A stretch of DNA of 64,000 bases from the NCBI RefSeq assembly GCF_900107595.1, contig NZ_FNQF01000002.1, positions 62,001 through 126,000 of the forward strand. The letters run 5' to 3'. Of this stretch, positions 43,290 through 53,100 are shown piece after piece. Source of the DNA: Psychroflexus halocasei (GTDB lineage: Bacteria; Bacteroidota; Bacteroidia; Flavobacteriales; Flavobacteriaceae). The translations under genes and the position numbers were made by a program. Every line of letters begins with the position of its first letter. The first letter of the stretch is position 1. The notes beneath the pieces are model-generated. The model was not told where the DNA came from and made no database searches. It was given only the letters and a program-made list of their open reading frames with translations.

Positions 43290-44015
43290 ATGAAGTTTAA
43301 GCCAACAAATTTAGAAACTGTACTCAATAAGCAGCGAAGCAAATCAGTCACAGAAAAGGAATTACTATCTGAAATTAATGAGATTTTTAAAAATGTTGAT
43401 GAACAAGATCAAAAGGTTTTAAAAAGAACTGCTTCTTCATCAAATAAGCATTCATCTAATAATTTTAATATTGATGCTTTAGAAACAAATCGGATTTATC
43501 ATATTGATGACATCAAAAAAATATGTGTTTCTTACAGATTAAGATTTTTAGACAGTCACTTGTTCAAGGCTGATTTACCTTATAAAGCAATCCAAAATAT
43601 CAAAGATTTAGAAAAAACGCATGAAACGCTTTTAAGTGGATTTAAAATCATGGCTCCATCGAAATTATTCAAACTAGCCAATGCTGATGATCCTTTATTA
43701 TTTGCACCAATTGGAAATGGTTATTATTACTTGATTCATAAATGGGGAAATGATTTAAGTCCTTTTCGCAAAATCAAAATGTGGCCATTAATAAATTTAG
43801 AAAATTTTATTTTTACGGCATTTATAATTTCTCTACTTGTAACATATTTATTACCTCAAGGTTTTTTTATGAATAAAGAAAATGCAGGTTTAGAATCTTT
43901 TATTCTCTTTATCTTTATGTTTAAGTGGATTCTTGGCGTTGCACTTTACTACGGATTTGCAAAAGGAAAGAACTTTAATTCGGCAATTTGGACAAGCAGG
44001 TATTACAATGCTTAA
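43290..44015 (+). CDS. Hypothetical membrane protein (two C-terminal helices)
   Basis: A 241-residue protein I do not recognise. The first 160 residues are soluble and highly charged with a Ser/Asn-rich patch (RTASSSNKHSSNN) and an ordered core (IYHIDDIKKICVSYRLRFL, then FKIMAPSKLFKLANADDPLLF). Two transmembrane helices follow at about 172-192 and 203-226, and the last residues are aromatic (WTSRYYNA). The pattern resembles conserved flavobacterial proteins of unknown role. It is preceded by 136 bases in which I see only a weak hairpin. No operon partners. Confidence 0.65.
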   Translation: MKFKPTNLETVLNKQRSKSVTEKELLSEINEIFKNVDEQDQKVLKRTASSSNKHSSNNFNIDALETNRIYHIDDIKKICVSYRLRFLDSHLFKADLPYKAIQNIKDLEKTHETLLSGFKIMAPSKLFKLANADDPLLFAPIGNGYYYLIHKWGNDLSPFRKIKMWPLINLENFIFTAFIISLLVTYLLPQGFFMNKENAGLESFILFIFMFKWILGVALYYGFAKGKNFNSAIWTSRYYNA

Positions 44016-44020
44016 TTAAA

Positions 44021-44085
44021 AAAGCTGTTTAAGAAACAAAACATCTAAACATAGTTCAGGTTAATTTCGCTTATCAAACAGCTTT
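44021..44085 (-). terminator. Long-loop terminator downstream of the small helical protein gene
   Basis: AAAGCTGTTT (44021-44030) and AAACAGCTTT (44076-44085) are perfect inverted copies with a 45-base loop. The T-run lies on the minus-strand side, so it probably ends the gene at 44106-44372. Confidence 0.5.
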
Positions 44086-44105
44086 CATCAAAAAAATTAA
44101 TCTTT

Positions 44106-44372
44106 TTATAGAGAGTTTAAACGCTCAATAAATTGATTTGCATTTTCCTCCATTTTATGATTAACTGATCTTAAATGTTTAGATCTGTTCTCAACATCTT
44201 TCTTGTTAATCTCTAAAATAATTTGATCGAAATCAGTAATCACATCTTCAATTAAAGCTTCTGATTTATTTTGATCTTCTTTTGGAGCTGAGACCTGATG
44301 AATAAGAGCACCATCAATGATTGCTCCGTAAGTATTATTCAAGTCTTTTTTTAAGTTTCTTACACTTGCCAT
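44106..44372 (-). CDS. Small conserved helical protein (unknown function)
   Basis: An 88-residue, highly helical, charged protein with no cysteines or signal peptide: start MASVRNLKKDLNNTYGAIID, later EALIEDVITDFDQIILEINK, then KMEENANQFIERLNSL. Such small conserved helical proteins are widespread in flavobacteria, but no function is known to me. It lies downstream of manA on the same strand with 36 bases between. Confidence 0.65.
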   Translation of the reverse strand: MASVRNLKKDLNNTYGAIIDGALIHQVSAPKEDQNKSEALIEDVITDFDQIILEINKKDVENRSKHLRSVNHKMEENANQFIERLNSL

Positions 44373-44408
44373 ATTTTCATTTTTGACAAAAGTACGGCAT
44401 TTTTTTGA

Positions 44409-45389
44409 TTAAATCGTTACCTTGAGTAAACGAGAATCTTTAAGAGTAGTCAGTATGACTTCATCAAGTATAGCAGGAACAAAAATTGTTTCTCCTTTTT
44501 TTAAAATACAAGATTCATTATCGGTTTTCAACTCAACTTGACCTTCAACACACATCAAGACCATAAATTTTTGATGAGTTTCGATCTGTAAGTTTTGATT
44601 TTTAGAAATGTGGATATAATCTGTTCTAAAATAATCTGTGTATAACAATTCCTGAACACCTTTTTGCTCCTTTCGATAGTCAACTCGATAGCTATAATCA
44701 ACATTAAAATCAATTGCATCTATAGCTAAATCTGTATGTAAATCACGGTAATTTCCATTTTTATCTTGACGCATCCAATCATAAATACGATAAGTAATAT
44801 CTGAAGTTTGTTGGATTTCAGCCAAAAGAACTCCTTCACCTATTGCATGAACAAGACCTGGTTTAATATAAAAAACATCACCGCTTTTAACTTTAATATG
44901 TTGAAGGTGATCAACTAAAGTGCCTTCATTTAAATATTTTTGATAAGATTCAGGCGTAAGTTTTTCTGAGAAATCTGCAATAATAAAAGACTCTTCATCT
45001 GCATCAATAATGTACCACATTTCGGTTTTTCCAAAAGACTGATGTCTTTTATTTGCAATCTCATCGTCCGGATGTAATTGAACTGAAAGACGCTCTGCTG
45101 CATCGATGAACTTAAAAAGAATAGGAAATTGATACCCGAATTTATCAACCGATTTTTGACCAAGCATACCTAAAGGAAATCGCTTAATGAGTTCCGACAG
45201 ACTTGAATTTTTAAAATTTCCTTCTGCAACGACAGAAACGCTTTCAGGGACTTCGCTAATTTCCCAACTTTCACCAACTTGATCAGAACTGCTTTTCTTG
45301 CCAAGTTGATTTATTAGTTTTTGACCGCCCCAAATTTTATCTTTTAAAATGGGTTTAAATTTTATGAAACCAAGTTTAGATGTATTCAT
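44409..45389 (-). CDS. manA: Mannose-6-phosphate isomerase (class I)
   Basis: Interconverts mannose-6-phosphate and fructose-6-phosphate, supplying GDP-sugar precursors. The 326-residue cupin enzyme has SVQLHPDDEIANKRH and FGKTEMWYIID, containing the usual zinc ligands (Q, H, E), and LLAEIQQTSDITYRIYDW, a conserved core block. Normal length for the short class. It starts directly at the end of the peroxiredoxin gene (no spacer), suggesting tight co-transcription with bcp, the PTPS gene and idi. GalE at 56421 is the other nucleotide-sugar enzyme in the window. Confidence 0.94.
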   Translation of the reverse strand: MNTSKLGFIKFKPILKDKIWGGQKLINQLGKKSSSDQVGESWEISEVPESVSVVAEGNFKNSSLSELIKRFPLGMLGQKSVDKFGYQFPILFKFIDAAERLSVQLHPDDEIANKRHQSFGKTEMWYIIDADEESFIIADFSEKLTPESYQKYLNEGTLVDHLQHIKVKSGDVFYIKPGLVHAIGEGVLLAEIQQTSDITYRIYDWMRQDKNGNYRDLHTDLAIDAIDFNVDYSYRVDYRKEQKGVQELLYTDYFRTDYIHISKNQNLQIETHQKFMVLMCVEGQVELKTDNESCILKKGETIFVPAILDEVILTTLKDSRLLKVTI

Positions 45390-45842
45390 TTAGAGATCTT
45401 TAATAACTTTTAAAGCTTTTTTCATGTGTTTAGAAGCATCAAGACTATTAAACCTATAAATAAGTTGACCATTTTTATCAACGACAAAAGTTTCACGACC
45501 AGGAACCATTCCTAAAAGTGATTTTTTGACACCAAACTTCTTCCTAACTTTATTTTGAGAATCAGAAAGAAGTATGAAAGGTAACTCATGCTTTTGGGCA
45601 AATTTTTGATGAGATTTTTGACTATCATTACTTATACCTATCACTTCTGCTCCATAATCTTGAAAATCTTGATAAGTATCTCTAAATTGACATGCCTCTT
45701 TAGTACAACCAGGAGTGAAATTTTTAGGATAAAAATAAATAATAACTGGTTTTTGACCAATGATAGAAGAACTATCAAATTCTTCATTATTTTGATCTTT
45801 TAATGAAAAGTTTGGAATGATATCTCCTCTTTTAAGTGCCAT
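45390..45842 (-). CDS. bcp: Peroxiredoxin, BCP type (thiol peroxidase)
   Basis: Reduces hydroperoxides using thioredoxin. The 150-residue protein has the peroxidatic C46 and probable resolving C51 in NFTPGCTKEACQFRD, the T-x-x-C loop typical of bacterioferritin comigratory proteins, and FGVKKSLLGMVPGRETFVVD, a family block. Normal length for BCP. It lies between the PTPS gene and manA with gaps of 3 and 0 bases. Confidence 0.95.
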   Translation of the reverse strand: MALKRGDIIPNFSLKDQNNEEFDSSSIIGQKPVIIYFYPKNFTPGCTKEACQFRDTYQDFQDYGAEVIGISNDSQKSHQKFAQKHELPFILLSDSQNKVRKKFGVKKSLLGMVPGRETFVVDKNGQLIYRFNSLDASKHMKKALKVIKDL

Positions 45843-45845
45843 AGT

Positions 45846-46256
45846 TTAAGCTTTATAGGTTACAAAGTTCCTCGGTGTTTCGTAAAGTGTTATTTCCAAC
45901 TTTAGTTTAGGATCAAGGTGAGCTTTAATTCTATTATAAATAACAACTGATATATTTTCTACTGTTGGATTTAGATTTTTAAAATCTTCAACTTCTATGT
46001 TAAGATTTTTATGGTCAAAATCATCTTCAACTTTAGACTTAATAATGTCTTTTAAAATCTTTAAATCAATCACGTAGCCTGTTTCAGGATCAATTTCTCC
46101 TGTGACAGAAACAATTAACTTGTAGTTATGACCATGGAAATTTGGATTATTACATTTTCCAAAAATTTCTTTATTTTTAGCATCATCCCAATCATCGCGA
46201 TGCAAGCGATGCGCAGCATTAAAATGTGCTTTACGATGTACAGTTACTTTTGGCAT
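45846..46256 (-). CDS. 6-pyruvoyl-tetrahydropterin synthase/QueD family protein
   Basis: A 136-residue T-fold enzyme. Zinc ligands H16, H41 and H43 (AAHRLH and FHGHNY), catalytic C35 in FGKCNNPNFHGH, and HKNLN plus PTVENISVVIYNRI and ITLYETPRN match the QueD/PTPS family. In most bacteria this family makes 6-carboxytetrahydropterin for queuosine; a biopterin role is less likely but cannot be excluded. No other queuosine gene adjoins. It abuts idi (no spacer) and bcp (3 bases), so the four genes form one unit. Confidence 0.92.
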   Translation of the reverse strand: MPKVTVHRKAHFNAAHRLHRDDWDDAKNKEIFGKCNNPNFHGHNYKLIVSVTGEIDPETGYVIDLKILKDIIKSKVEDDFDHKNLNIEVEDFKNLNPTVENISVVIYNRIKAHLDPKLKLEITLYETPRNFVTYKA

Positions 46257-46793
46257 TTATTTAAGATTCATGTGTTGATAATGTTTTTCGAAAATAATTC
46301 TGAACCAAGCTGTATAATTATTCGGATTTTTTTCAATATCTAATTTCAAATCATCCAATGAAATCCATTTCCAATCATTGACTTCTTCTGGGTTAACATC
46401 AGGCGTGTTATTATAATAACCAACCATCATGTAATCGTATTCATGCTCAGTTAAACCATTATCAAATGGTGCTTTATAGATAAAAGAACTCGTTTCTTCT
46501 AGGTTTGTTGTAAAGCCCATTTCTTCTTGCAAACGACGCTTTCCTGCTTCAATGTTTGTTTCACCTTTTATTTGATGACTACAACATGTATTAGTCCATA
46601 AACCTGGTGTATGATATTTACCTAAAGCGCGTTGCTGAAGCATCAGTTCACCATTATCATTATAAATAAAAACAGAAAAAGCACGATGAAGCAGCGCTTT
46701 TTCATGCGCTTCTATTTTCTCCATCAAACCTAATTCTTGGTCATTTTCATCAACCAAGATAACGTATTTTGAATAATCTAAGTCAGTTTGCAT
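46257..46793 (-). CDS. idi: Isopentenyl-diphosphate delta-isomerase, type 1
   Basis: Interconverts IPP and DMAPP, the building blocks of isoprenoids. The 178-residue protein of the NUDIX-like fold has LLHRAFSVFIYNDNGELMLQQRA, cited here by LLHRAFSVFIYN, then WTNTCCSHQIKGE with the catalytic cysteine C71, and NGLTEHEYDYMM with the catalytic/metal glutamates. Normal length for type 1. First gene of the idi-PTPS-bcp-manA unit. The link with the others seems organisational rather than biochemical. Confidence 0.95.
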   Translation of the reverse strand: MQTDLDYSKYVILVDENDQELGLMEKIEAHEKALLHRAFSVFIYNDNGELMLQQRALGKYHTPGLWTNTCCSHQIKGETNIEAGKRRLQEEMGFTTNLEETSSFIYKAPFDNGLTEHEYDYMMVGYYNNTPDVNPEEVNDWKWISLDDLKLDIEKNPNNYTAWFRIIFEKHYQHMNLK

Positions 46794-46819
46794 TTATTAT
46801 AAGCTTTCCTACAAAGAAA

Positions 46820-46845
46820 GAGCGTCTTTGTGATAAAGACGCTCA
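46820..46845 (-). terminator. Terminator after the OmpA/PorP/adhesin operon
   Basis: GAGCGTCTTT (46820-46829) and AAAGACGCTC (46835-46844) form a perfect hairpin with a 5-base loop, followed on the minus strand by a T-rich tail. Confidence 0.8.
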
Positions 46846-46870
46846 ATTATGAATTATTTAATATTTTAAT

Positions 46871-49177
46871 TTAAAAACGTGATTCACCTTTAAGGCCTAC
46901 TGTAAAAGCGCCTTTAACTCCCATCTTTCTTACTTTTAATTTATAACGATCAGCTTCTACTCTTGTCTCAAATACACCAGAAAAATAGCGTTCATAATTA
47001 TCTGGATAAATATGTGAAAATACATTGGTGAATTGATTGAATTTTGGTGTTGATCCAGGTCTGAAAGCTCCTATTTGTACTGTATAAACTTCTTTTGATG
47101 TATCTTCAAAGTCATATAAATCGTTTTGATTTATATTTATTTTTTTATTTGATTCTATATCTTCAGAAACCTTACTATACATTTCATCACGGATTGATTC
47201 TGGTGTTTCGTTTTCATTCAGAATAATAAATTCTGATCGACGATTAAGCGCGTGTTCAGCTTCAGTACAATCAACACCATTAGAACATCTGTTAACGAGT
47301 TGCGTTTCTCCGTAGCCCTTTCCGCTAATTCTAGACTGATCAACTTCACCTCTATCCGTCACATACTTCATTGTAGCTTTTGCTCTCTTGTTTGACAAAA
47401 TTTTGTTATAAGCATCTCCAGCACGACTATCCGTATGCGAACGAATATCGATTTTCATTTGAGGATATTGCTTTAAAACAGCGATGACTTTCTGCAATTC
47501 AACTTCTGCATCAGTTCTAATAGTTGCGTCGTCTAAATCAAAGTAAATAGGATCAAGTTGTAGTAAATTTCTAAGGTCATCACCTTTTCCAGCTTTGGTA
47601 ACACCAAGTTCACTTCCTTCTTGAATTTCGAAGTTTTTATTGAGTTCACCTTCGTAATCTTGACCTGTTTTGACCAAATCCTCAATGGTTGCGAATCCAT
47701 CTTTAGAAACACGAACGACATAACGTTTATCACATTCAACATCAAATTTATAATTACCATTGGCATCTGTTTGTGCAGAATCGAGTAAATTTAAATTTTC
47801 ATCAAAAAGTTCAACTTTAATGTCTGAAAGTCCTTTTTCGCTATCAACTTTTGTGATATAACCTGCAAGCGTTTGCTCACAACCTGTAATTAATTGATCT
47901 AGTTGTTTGAAAGAATAAATATCATCTTCGCCTAAGCCACCATCGCGATTTGAGGAAAATAATCCACGACCAGTTTCAGTATTCATATAAAGGCTAAAAT
48001 CATCTTTTGAACTATTAATCGGTCTACCAACATTAAAAACATCTCCAAATGTGCCATCTTTTTTCTGTACAACAACAAAAATATCTAGGCCTCCAAGACC
48101 GACATGTCCGTTTGAAGAAAAATACAGTAGGTTGTTATCATCTATATATGGGAAACTTTCTTTTCCCTCTGTATTAATTTTATCACCGAGATTGACAGGT
48201 TGAGAATATGTTCCGTCTGAATTGATATCAACGTAAAATATGTCAGACATACCATGTGTTCCTGGCATATCAGAAGCGAAATATAAACGGTCTTCCTCTT
48301 TGTTTAATGAAGGGTGAGCCACAGAGTACTCATCATTATTAAATGGAAGTTCTTTAGGTTTTGACCACGTCCCATCATCTTTTTTATCGGCTTTATAAAT
48401 TTTTAAAAAATTAATTCCTCCAGAACTTTTTCCAAATTTCTTATCGGTATAATTATTCCTCGTAAAATAAATTGTTTGCCCATCGCGTGTAAATGTTGCA
48501 GAAGATTCATGAAATTTAGAATTGATCACTTCAGGTAAAACTTTGATTTCACCAATAATATTTAATGAATCATCGACTTCAACTTGATATAAGTCTAGAT
48601 ATGGTTGATTATTCCATTCATGAATTCTTTGAACAGAAGATGATTGCTTCCGGTTTGATGCGAAAACCAAGAGTGAATCATTGATAACCTTGGGTGCAAA
48701 ATCAGAAAGGCTGGAATTAACAGGCATTGAATCTATTGTGAATTTGCCTGATTGCATTTCAATTAATTGTAGATAATTTGGCTCTTTTTTGAGCTTTTTG
48801 ACTCTTGAATCTGAACCATCTAAATCATCATATTTAAGCATCAATTCATCTGCTTTATCATATTCCTTCTTAGATTTTAAGGCTTGTGCATATCTAAAGA
48901 TATATTCTTTTTCTTGATTTGAATTCAGTTTAAAAAGCTCGGAATACCATTTTTCAGAAGACTGCAAGTCACTATTGAAATAATAGGAATCACCTAATTT
49001 TTTAAATAAATTTTCCGACTTAAAGCCAGCATTTGCAACTTCAAGATATATTTTTTGGGCGTCGATAAATGCATAACGCTCAAACATCTTATTAGCCTCA
49101 TCTAATTTATCTTTTTGAGCAAAGGAGTTGAAACTTCCTAATGAAATTATAATAAGTAAAAAAAATATTTTTTTCAT
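46871..49177 (-). CDS. PorE-like OmpA-family protein with TPR, PD40, carboxypeptidase-regulatory and SPOR regions
   Basis: A 768-residue outer-membrane-associated protein with signal peptide (MKKIFFLLIIISLGSFNSFA). Domains in order: TPR-like helices (about 20-130), WD40/PD40-type beta-propeller repeats (about 145-425; e.g. RLYFASDMPGTHGMSDIFYV), a carboxypeptidase-regulatory-like (CarD/CNA-B-like) fold (about 440-510), an OmpA peptidoglycan-binding domain (about 535-655; YFDLDDATIRTDAEVELQKV, DIRSHTDSRAGDAYN), and a C-terminal SPOR-like segment (YTVQIGAF, then EADRYKLKVRKMGVKGAFTV). This architecture resembles PorE of type IX secretion, which tethers the apparatus to peptidoglycan. It is the third gene of the adhesin operon, 2 bases after PorP/SprF. 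Confidence 0.88.
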   Translation of the reverse strand: MKKIFFLLIIISLGSFNSFAQKDKLDEANKMFERYAFIDAQKIYLEVANAGFKSENLFKKLGDSYYFNSDLQSSEKWYSELFKLNSNQEKEYIFRYAQALKSKKEYDKADELMLKYDDLDGSDSRVKKLKKEPNYLQLIEMQSGKFTIDSMPVNSSLSDFAPKVINDSLLVFASNRKQSSSVQRIHEWNNQPYLDLYQVEVDDSLNIIGEIKVLPEVINSKFHESSATFTRDGQTIYFTRNNYTDKKFGKSSGGINFLKIYKADKKDDGTWSKPKELPFNNDEYSVAHPSLNKEEDRLYFASDMPGTHGMSDIFYVDINSDGTYSQPVNLGDKINTEGKESFPYIDDNNLLYFSSNGHVGLGGLDIFVVVQKKDGTFGDVFNVGRPINSSKDDFSLYMNTETGRGLFSSNRDGGLGEDDIYSFKQLDQLITGCEQTLAGYITKVDSEKGLSDIKVELFDENLNLLDSAQTDANGNYKFDVECDKRYVVRVSKDGFATIEDLVKTGQDYEGELNKNFEIQEGSELGVTKAGKGDDLRNLLQLDPIYFDLDDATIRTDAEVELQKVIAVLKQYPQMKIDIRSHTDSRAGDAYNKILSNKRAKATMKYVTDRGEVDQSRISGKGYGETQLVNRCSNGVDCTEAEHALNRRSEFIILNENETPESIRDEMYSKVSEDIESNKKININQNDLYDFEDTSKEVYTVQIGAFRPGSTPKFNQFTNVFSHIYPDNYERYFSGVFETRVEADRYKLKVRKMGVKGAFTVGLKGESRF

Positions 49178-49179
49178 AA

Positions 49180-50136
49180 CTAAAAGAATCTAGGCGTGTA
49201 CATTTTCTTATAACGTTTAAACAATTCAAAGCGCAAGAAAACTTCTAAAGATCCATTATTATGCGCTGAAAATTCGGTAATATCAGAATCGTAAGATAAA
49301 CCTAATAATATAGAATCTGAGGCTTGAAATGCAAATAAACCACTAAATGCACTGTCATAGCGATAAGCTGCACCAACTGTAAATTTATTATTAAATAAAA
49401 AATTGGTTGATAATTCAGCCATTAAAGGAGAACCACTGACATGTCTGATTAAAATTGAAGGTTTAAATCTTACCGTATTTGATAAATCTAATACAACACC
49501 CGAGGTTAAGTAATAATGAACTCTATCTCTAATTTCTGCTTTTGAATCTGAAGAACCTTCAAAATGATCAGTTGCAAGTAGAGCTGGAGAGCTAATTCCT
49601 ACATAATACTGATCATTATTTAATAAAATACCTAAGCCGAATTGTGGTGAGAGTTTATTGTCAATATTGTTTTGAAAAATAGGATCTGTGTTATCTTCAA
49701 TGTTCAATTTATTAAAATCTACATTAAGCATATTGATACCAGCATTTAAACCAAAAGTAATTTTGGAAAAACGAGAAACATCAATCGAATAACTATACAC
49801 ACCATTGATGTATGTATCTGAAGCAATTCCAATTTTATCATGAACTACAGATAGTCCTAGTCCCATATTCTCCTTTTTTAATGGAGAATGCGCTGTTAAA
49901 GTTTGAGTTTGGGGTCCATCATCAAAACCTAACCATTGAGATCTATGTAAAATTGTAGCACTCAATACATCTCTAGATCCAGCATAAGCTGGATTAATAC
50001 TCATCGTATTGTACATATATTGAGTAAAATTGGGATCTTGTTGTGCAAAAGCGATGTTGCCGTGATTAAACAATAATCCCATAAAAAAAACAAGGCTAAG
50101 GTAAAAGCAATTTATATGTCGTCTTTTATGTGTCAT
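49180..50136 (-). CDS. Type IX secretion system membrane protein, PorP/SprF family
   Basis: A 318-residue outer-membrane beta barrel with signal peptide ending AFAQQDPNF. The family signature QYMYNTMSINPAYAGSRD, then the SQWLGFDDGPQTQ motif (RSQWLGFD-type), KKENMGLGLSVVHDKIG and a C-terminal FLRFELFKRYKKMYTPRFF are classic PorP/SprF marks. SprF-like proteins are needed to deliver large adhesins with type-B C-terminal domains to the surface by T9SS and to hold them there. The gene directly follows such an adhesin gene (7 bases apart), so it is probably its dedicated partner. The final aromatic matches BAM-inserted barrels. Confidence 0.94.
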   Translation of the reverse strand: MTHKRRHINCFYLSLVFFMGLLFNHGNIAFAQQDPNFTQYMYNTMSINPAYAGSRDVLSATILHRSQWLGFDDGPQTQTLTAHSPLKKENMGLGLSVVHDKIGIASDTYINGVYSYSIDVSRFSKITFGLNAGINMLNVDFNKLNIEDNTDPIFQNNIDNKLSPQFGLGILLNNDQYYVGISSPALLATDHFEGSSDSKAEIRDRVHYYLTSGVVLDLSNTVRFKPSILIRHVSGSPLMAELSTNFLFNNKFTVGAAYRYDSAFSGLFAFQASDSILLGLSYDSDITEFSAHNNGSLEVFLRFELFKRYKKMYTPRFF

Positions 50137-50143
50137 AGTTTGA

Positions 50144-53100
50144 TCAGTTTGCCAAATAAAAATATCCCGTTAATTTATGTCCTTTACCATCAGAATCTAT
50201 ATATTCAAGAATGTAAAAATAATTTCCAGATGGAAGTTCTTTTGATTTTTGAATTGTCATATTCCCTTCACTTATTCCCTCAAATCGGATTGATGTATTG
50301 TTATAAGATTGAGCTTTATAAATCAAAACACCTTGACGGTTAAAAATCCGAACACTATTATCAGGGAAATTTTCAATACCTTTAATTTTAAAGAAATCAT
50401 TTTTTCCATTACCATCAGGCGAAACTGCATTGTAAATAATTAATTCATCTTCAGATGGTGTCTCTGGATCTGTAAATCCATCATTTTCCGTAAATGTTAT
50501 TTGGTTTGGTGGCGCAAATGTCAATGTTGGATTTGTCCCTTCTGTCTGAATATAGCCTGTAGGGAAATCGGAATCCGTTTGATCTACTTGTGATTCAATA
50601 TTTCCTGCAACAACCTCTCCTAACCAATCTCCATTGACATCTGTAGATACAATTGTTTGCGTACCGAAGTCGTCAGTCAAAATCACATTAATATTTTCTA
50701 GGCCTGGTTCTCCTGCATCTTGAGTCCCATTACCATCAACATCATGATAAATTCGTCCTTCTACTTCTGCTAGCTTGGAAGGATCTGGTATATAAAAGCC
50801 ATCAAGATCAGATAGCACTGTTTGATTTGGTAAGACATTTGTTGTTGTTGGATCTGTTCCTTCTGTTTGTATAGCTAATGTTGGGAAATCAGGATCCGTT
50901 TGATCAATATCAGAAATTGCAGCTCCAATTGGTAATTCTATTGACCAATTTCCATTTGAATCTGTTGTCACAATACTAACAACACCATCAAAATCTGTGA
51001 TTTCAACATCAATATCTGAAAGATTTGGTTCGCCAGAATCCTGCGTTCCATTCCCATTTTCATCATTGTATAAATGTCCTATCAATATGCCTGTTTGTGT
51101 TGAGGAGTTCGGATCAGTAAATCCATCATTTTCTGTAAATGTCATTTGGTTTGGTGGCGCAAATGTCAATGTTGGATTTGTCCCTTCTGTTTGAACATAG
51201 CCTGTAGGGAAATCGGAATCCGTTTGGTCTATTTGAGATTCAATATTTCCTGCGACAACCTCTCCTAACCAATCTCCATTGACATCTGTAGATACGATTG
51301 TTTGCGTACCGAAGTCGTCAGTCAAAATCACATCAATATTTCCTAGGCCTGGTTCTCCTGCATCTTGAGTCCCATTACCATCAACATCATGATAAATTCG
51401 TCCTTCTACTTCTGCTAGCTTGGATGGATCCGGTATATAAAAACCATCAAGATCAGATAATACTGTTTGATTTGGTAAGACATTTGTCGTTGTCGGATCT
51501 GTTCCTTCTGTTTGTATTGCTAATGTTGGGAAATCAGGATCAGCTTCATCTATATCAGAAATCGCAGCTCCAATTGGTAATTCTATCGTCCAATTTCCAT
51601 TTGTATCTGTTGTCACAATACTAACAACACCATCAAAATCTGTGATTTCAACATCAATATCTGGAAGATTTGGTTCACCAGAATCCTGCGTTCCATTCCC
51701 ATTTTCATCATTGTATAAATGTCCAGTTAAAATACCTGTTTGTGTTGAAGAATTCGGATCTGTAAATCCATTATTTTCCGTAAATGTCATTTGGTTTGGC
51801 AGCGCAAATGTCAATGTTGGATTTGTTCCTTCTGTTTGAATATAGCCTGTAGGGAAATCGGAATCCGTTAGGTCTATTTGAGATTCAATATTTCCTGCGA
51901 CAACCTCTCCTAACCAATCTCCATTGACATCTGTAGAAACAATTGTTTGCGTACCGAAATCGTCAGTCAAAACCACGTCAATATTTCCTAGGCCTGGTTC
52001 TCCTGCATCTTGAGTCCCATTACCATCAACATCATGATAAATTCGTCCTTCTACTTCTGCTAAATTTGAAGTATATGGAACAAAGAAGCCATCATTATCT
52101 GATAAAGTCGTTTGATTAAATAGTACCTCCGTTGTTGTTGGATCTGTTCCTTCTGTTTGTATTGCTAATGCTGGAAAATCTGGATCCGTTTGATCAATAT
52201 CAGAAATCGCACCTCCAATTGGTAATTCTATCGTCCAATTTCCATTTGTATCTGTTGTCTCAATACTAACAACACCATCAAAATCTGTGATTTCAACATC
52301 AATATCTGGAAGATTTGGTTCACCAGAATCCTGCGTTCCATTTCCATTTTCATCATTATATAAATGTCCAGTTAAAATACCTGTTTCATCACCAGTTAGC
52401 AAATAATATCCGTCAATTTCACTGTATATTTGACTATTCACAACCTGAATAGTTGTAGGATTTGTGCCTTCAGTTTGTATTGCACCAGTAGGAAAATTAT
52501 TATCATTCTCATTAACCTCAACGCTTGTTGAGCCTTCTGGAACTCGAATATTATATTCGCCATTAGAATCCGTAATCCTAGTTTCTTGAGCACCTAGCGA
52601 TGTTGTTAGCTGGATCTCAACGCCAGCAATTCCTATTTCTCCTGAATCTTGAGTGCCGTTTCCATTTGCATCATTATAAAGTATGCCTTCAATAATCCCT
52701 GATTCGTAAAAACCATCATTTTCTTGAATTGTCTGATTCGCTTCAATCGTTGATATTGTTGGATTTGTGCCTTCTGTTTGAAAAGCACCTATTGGAAAAT
52801 CTGGATCATTCTCGTTAATTGTTGATGTTGCTTGTCCAATTGGTAAAGTAACTACCCAATTTCCATTTATATCAGTCTCAACTGAATGCGTTATTCCTAA
52901 AGCATCAATTATTTCAACTTCAACATTTGGCATATCAGCTTCTAAAACGTCTTGAATCCCATTGCCGTTTGTGTCATAATACACGTGACCTTTCAGTTCT
53001 CCTTGAAGTATAAAGCCATCAATCTCTTCATAAGTTTCACCATTAACAACTTGAATCGTTGTTGGGTTTGTTCCCTCTGTTTGAACAGCGCCTGTTGGGA

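Noticed and set aside
51298-51624. 108-residue plus-strand frame inside the adhesin repeats
   Set aside because: Antisense of repeated coding sequence; similar frames recur at 50997 and 51642 simply because the DNA repeats.
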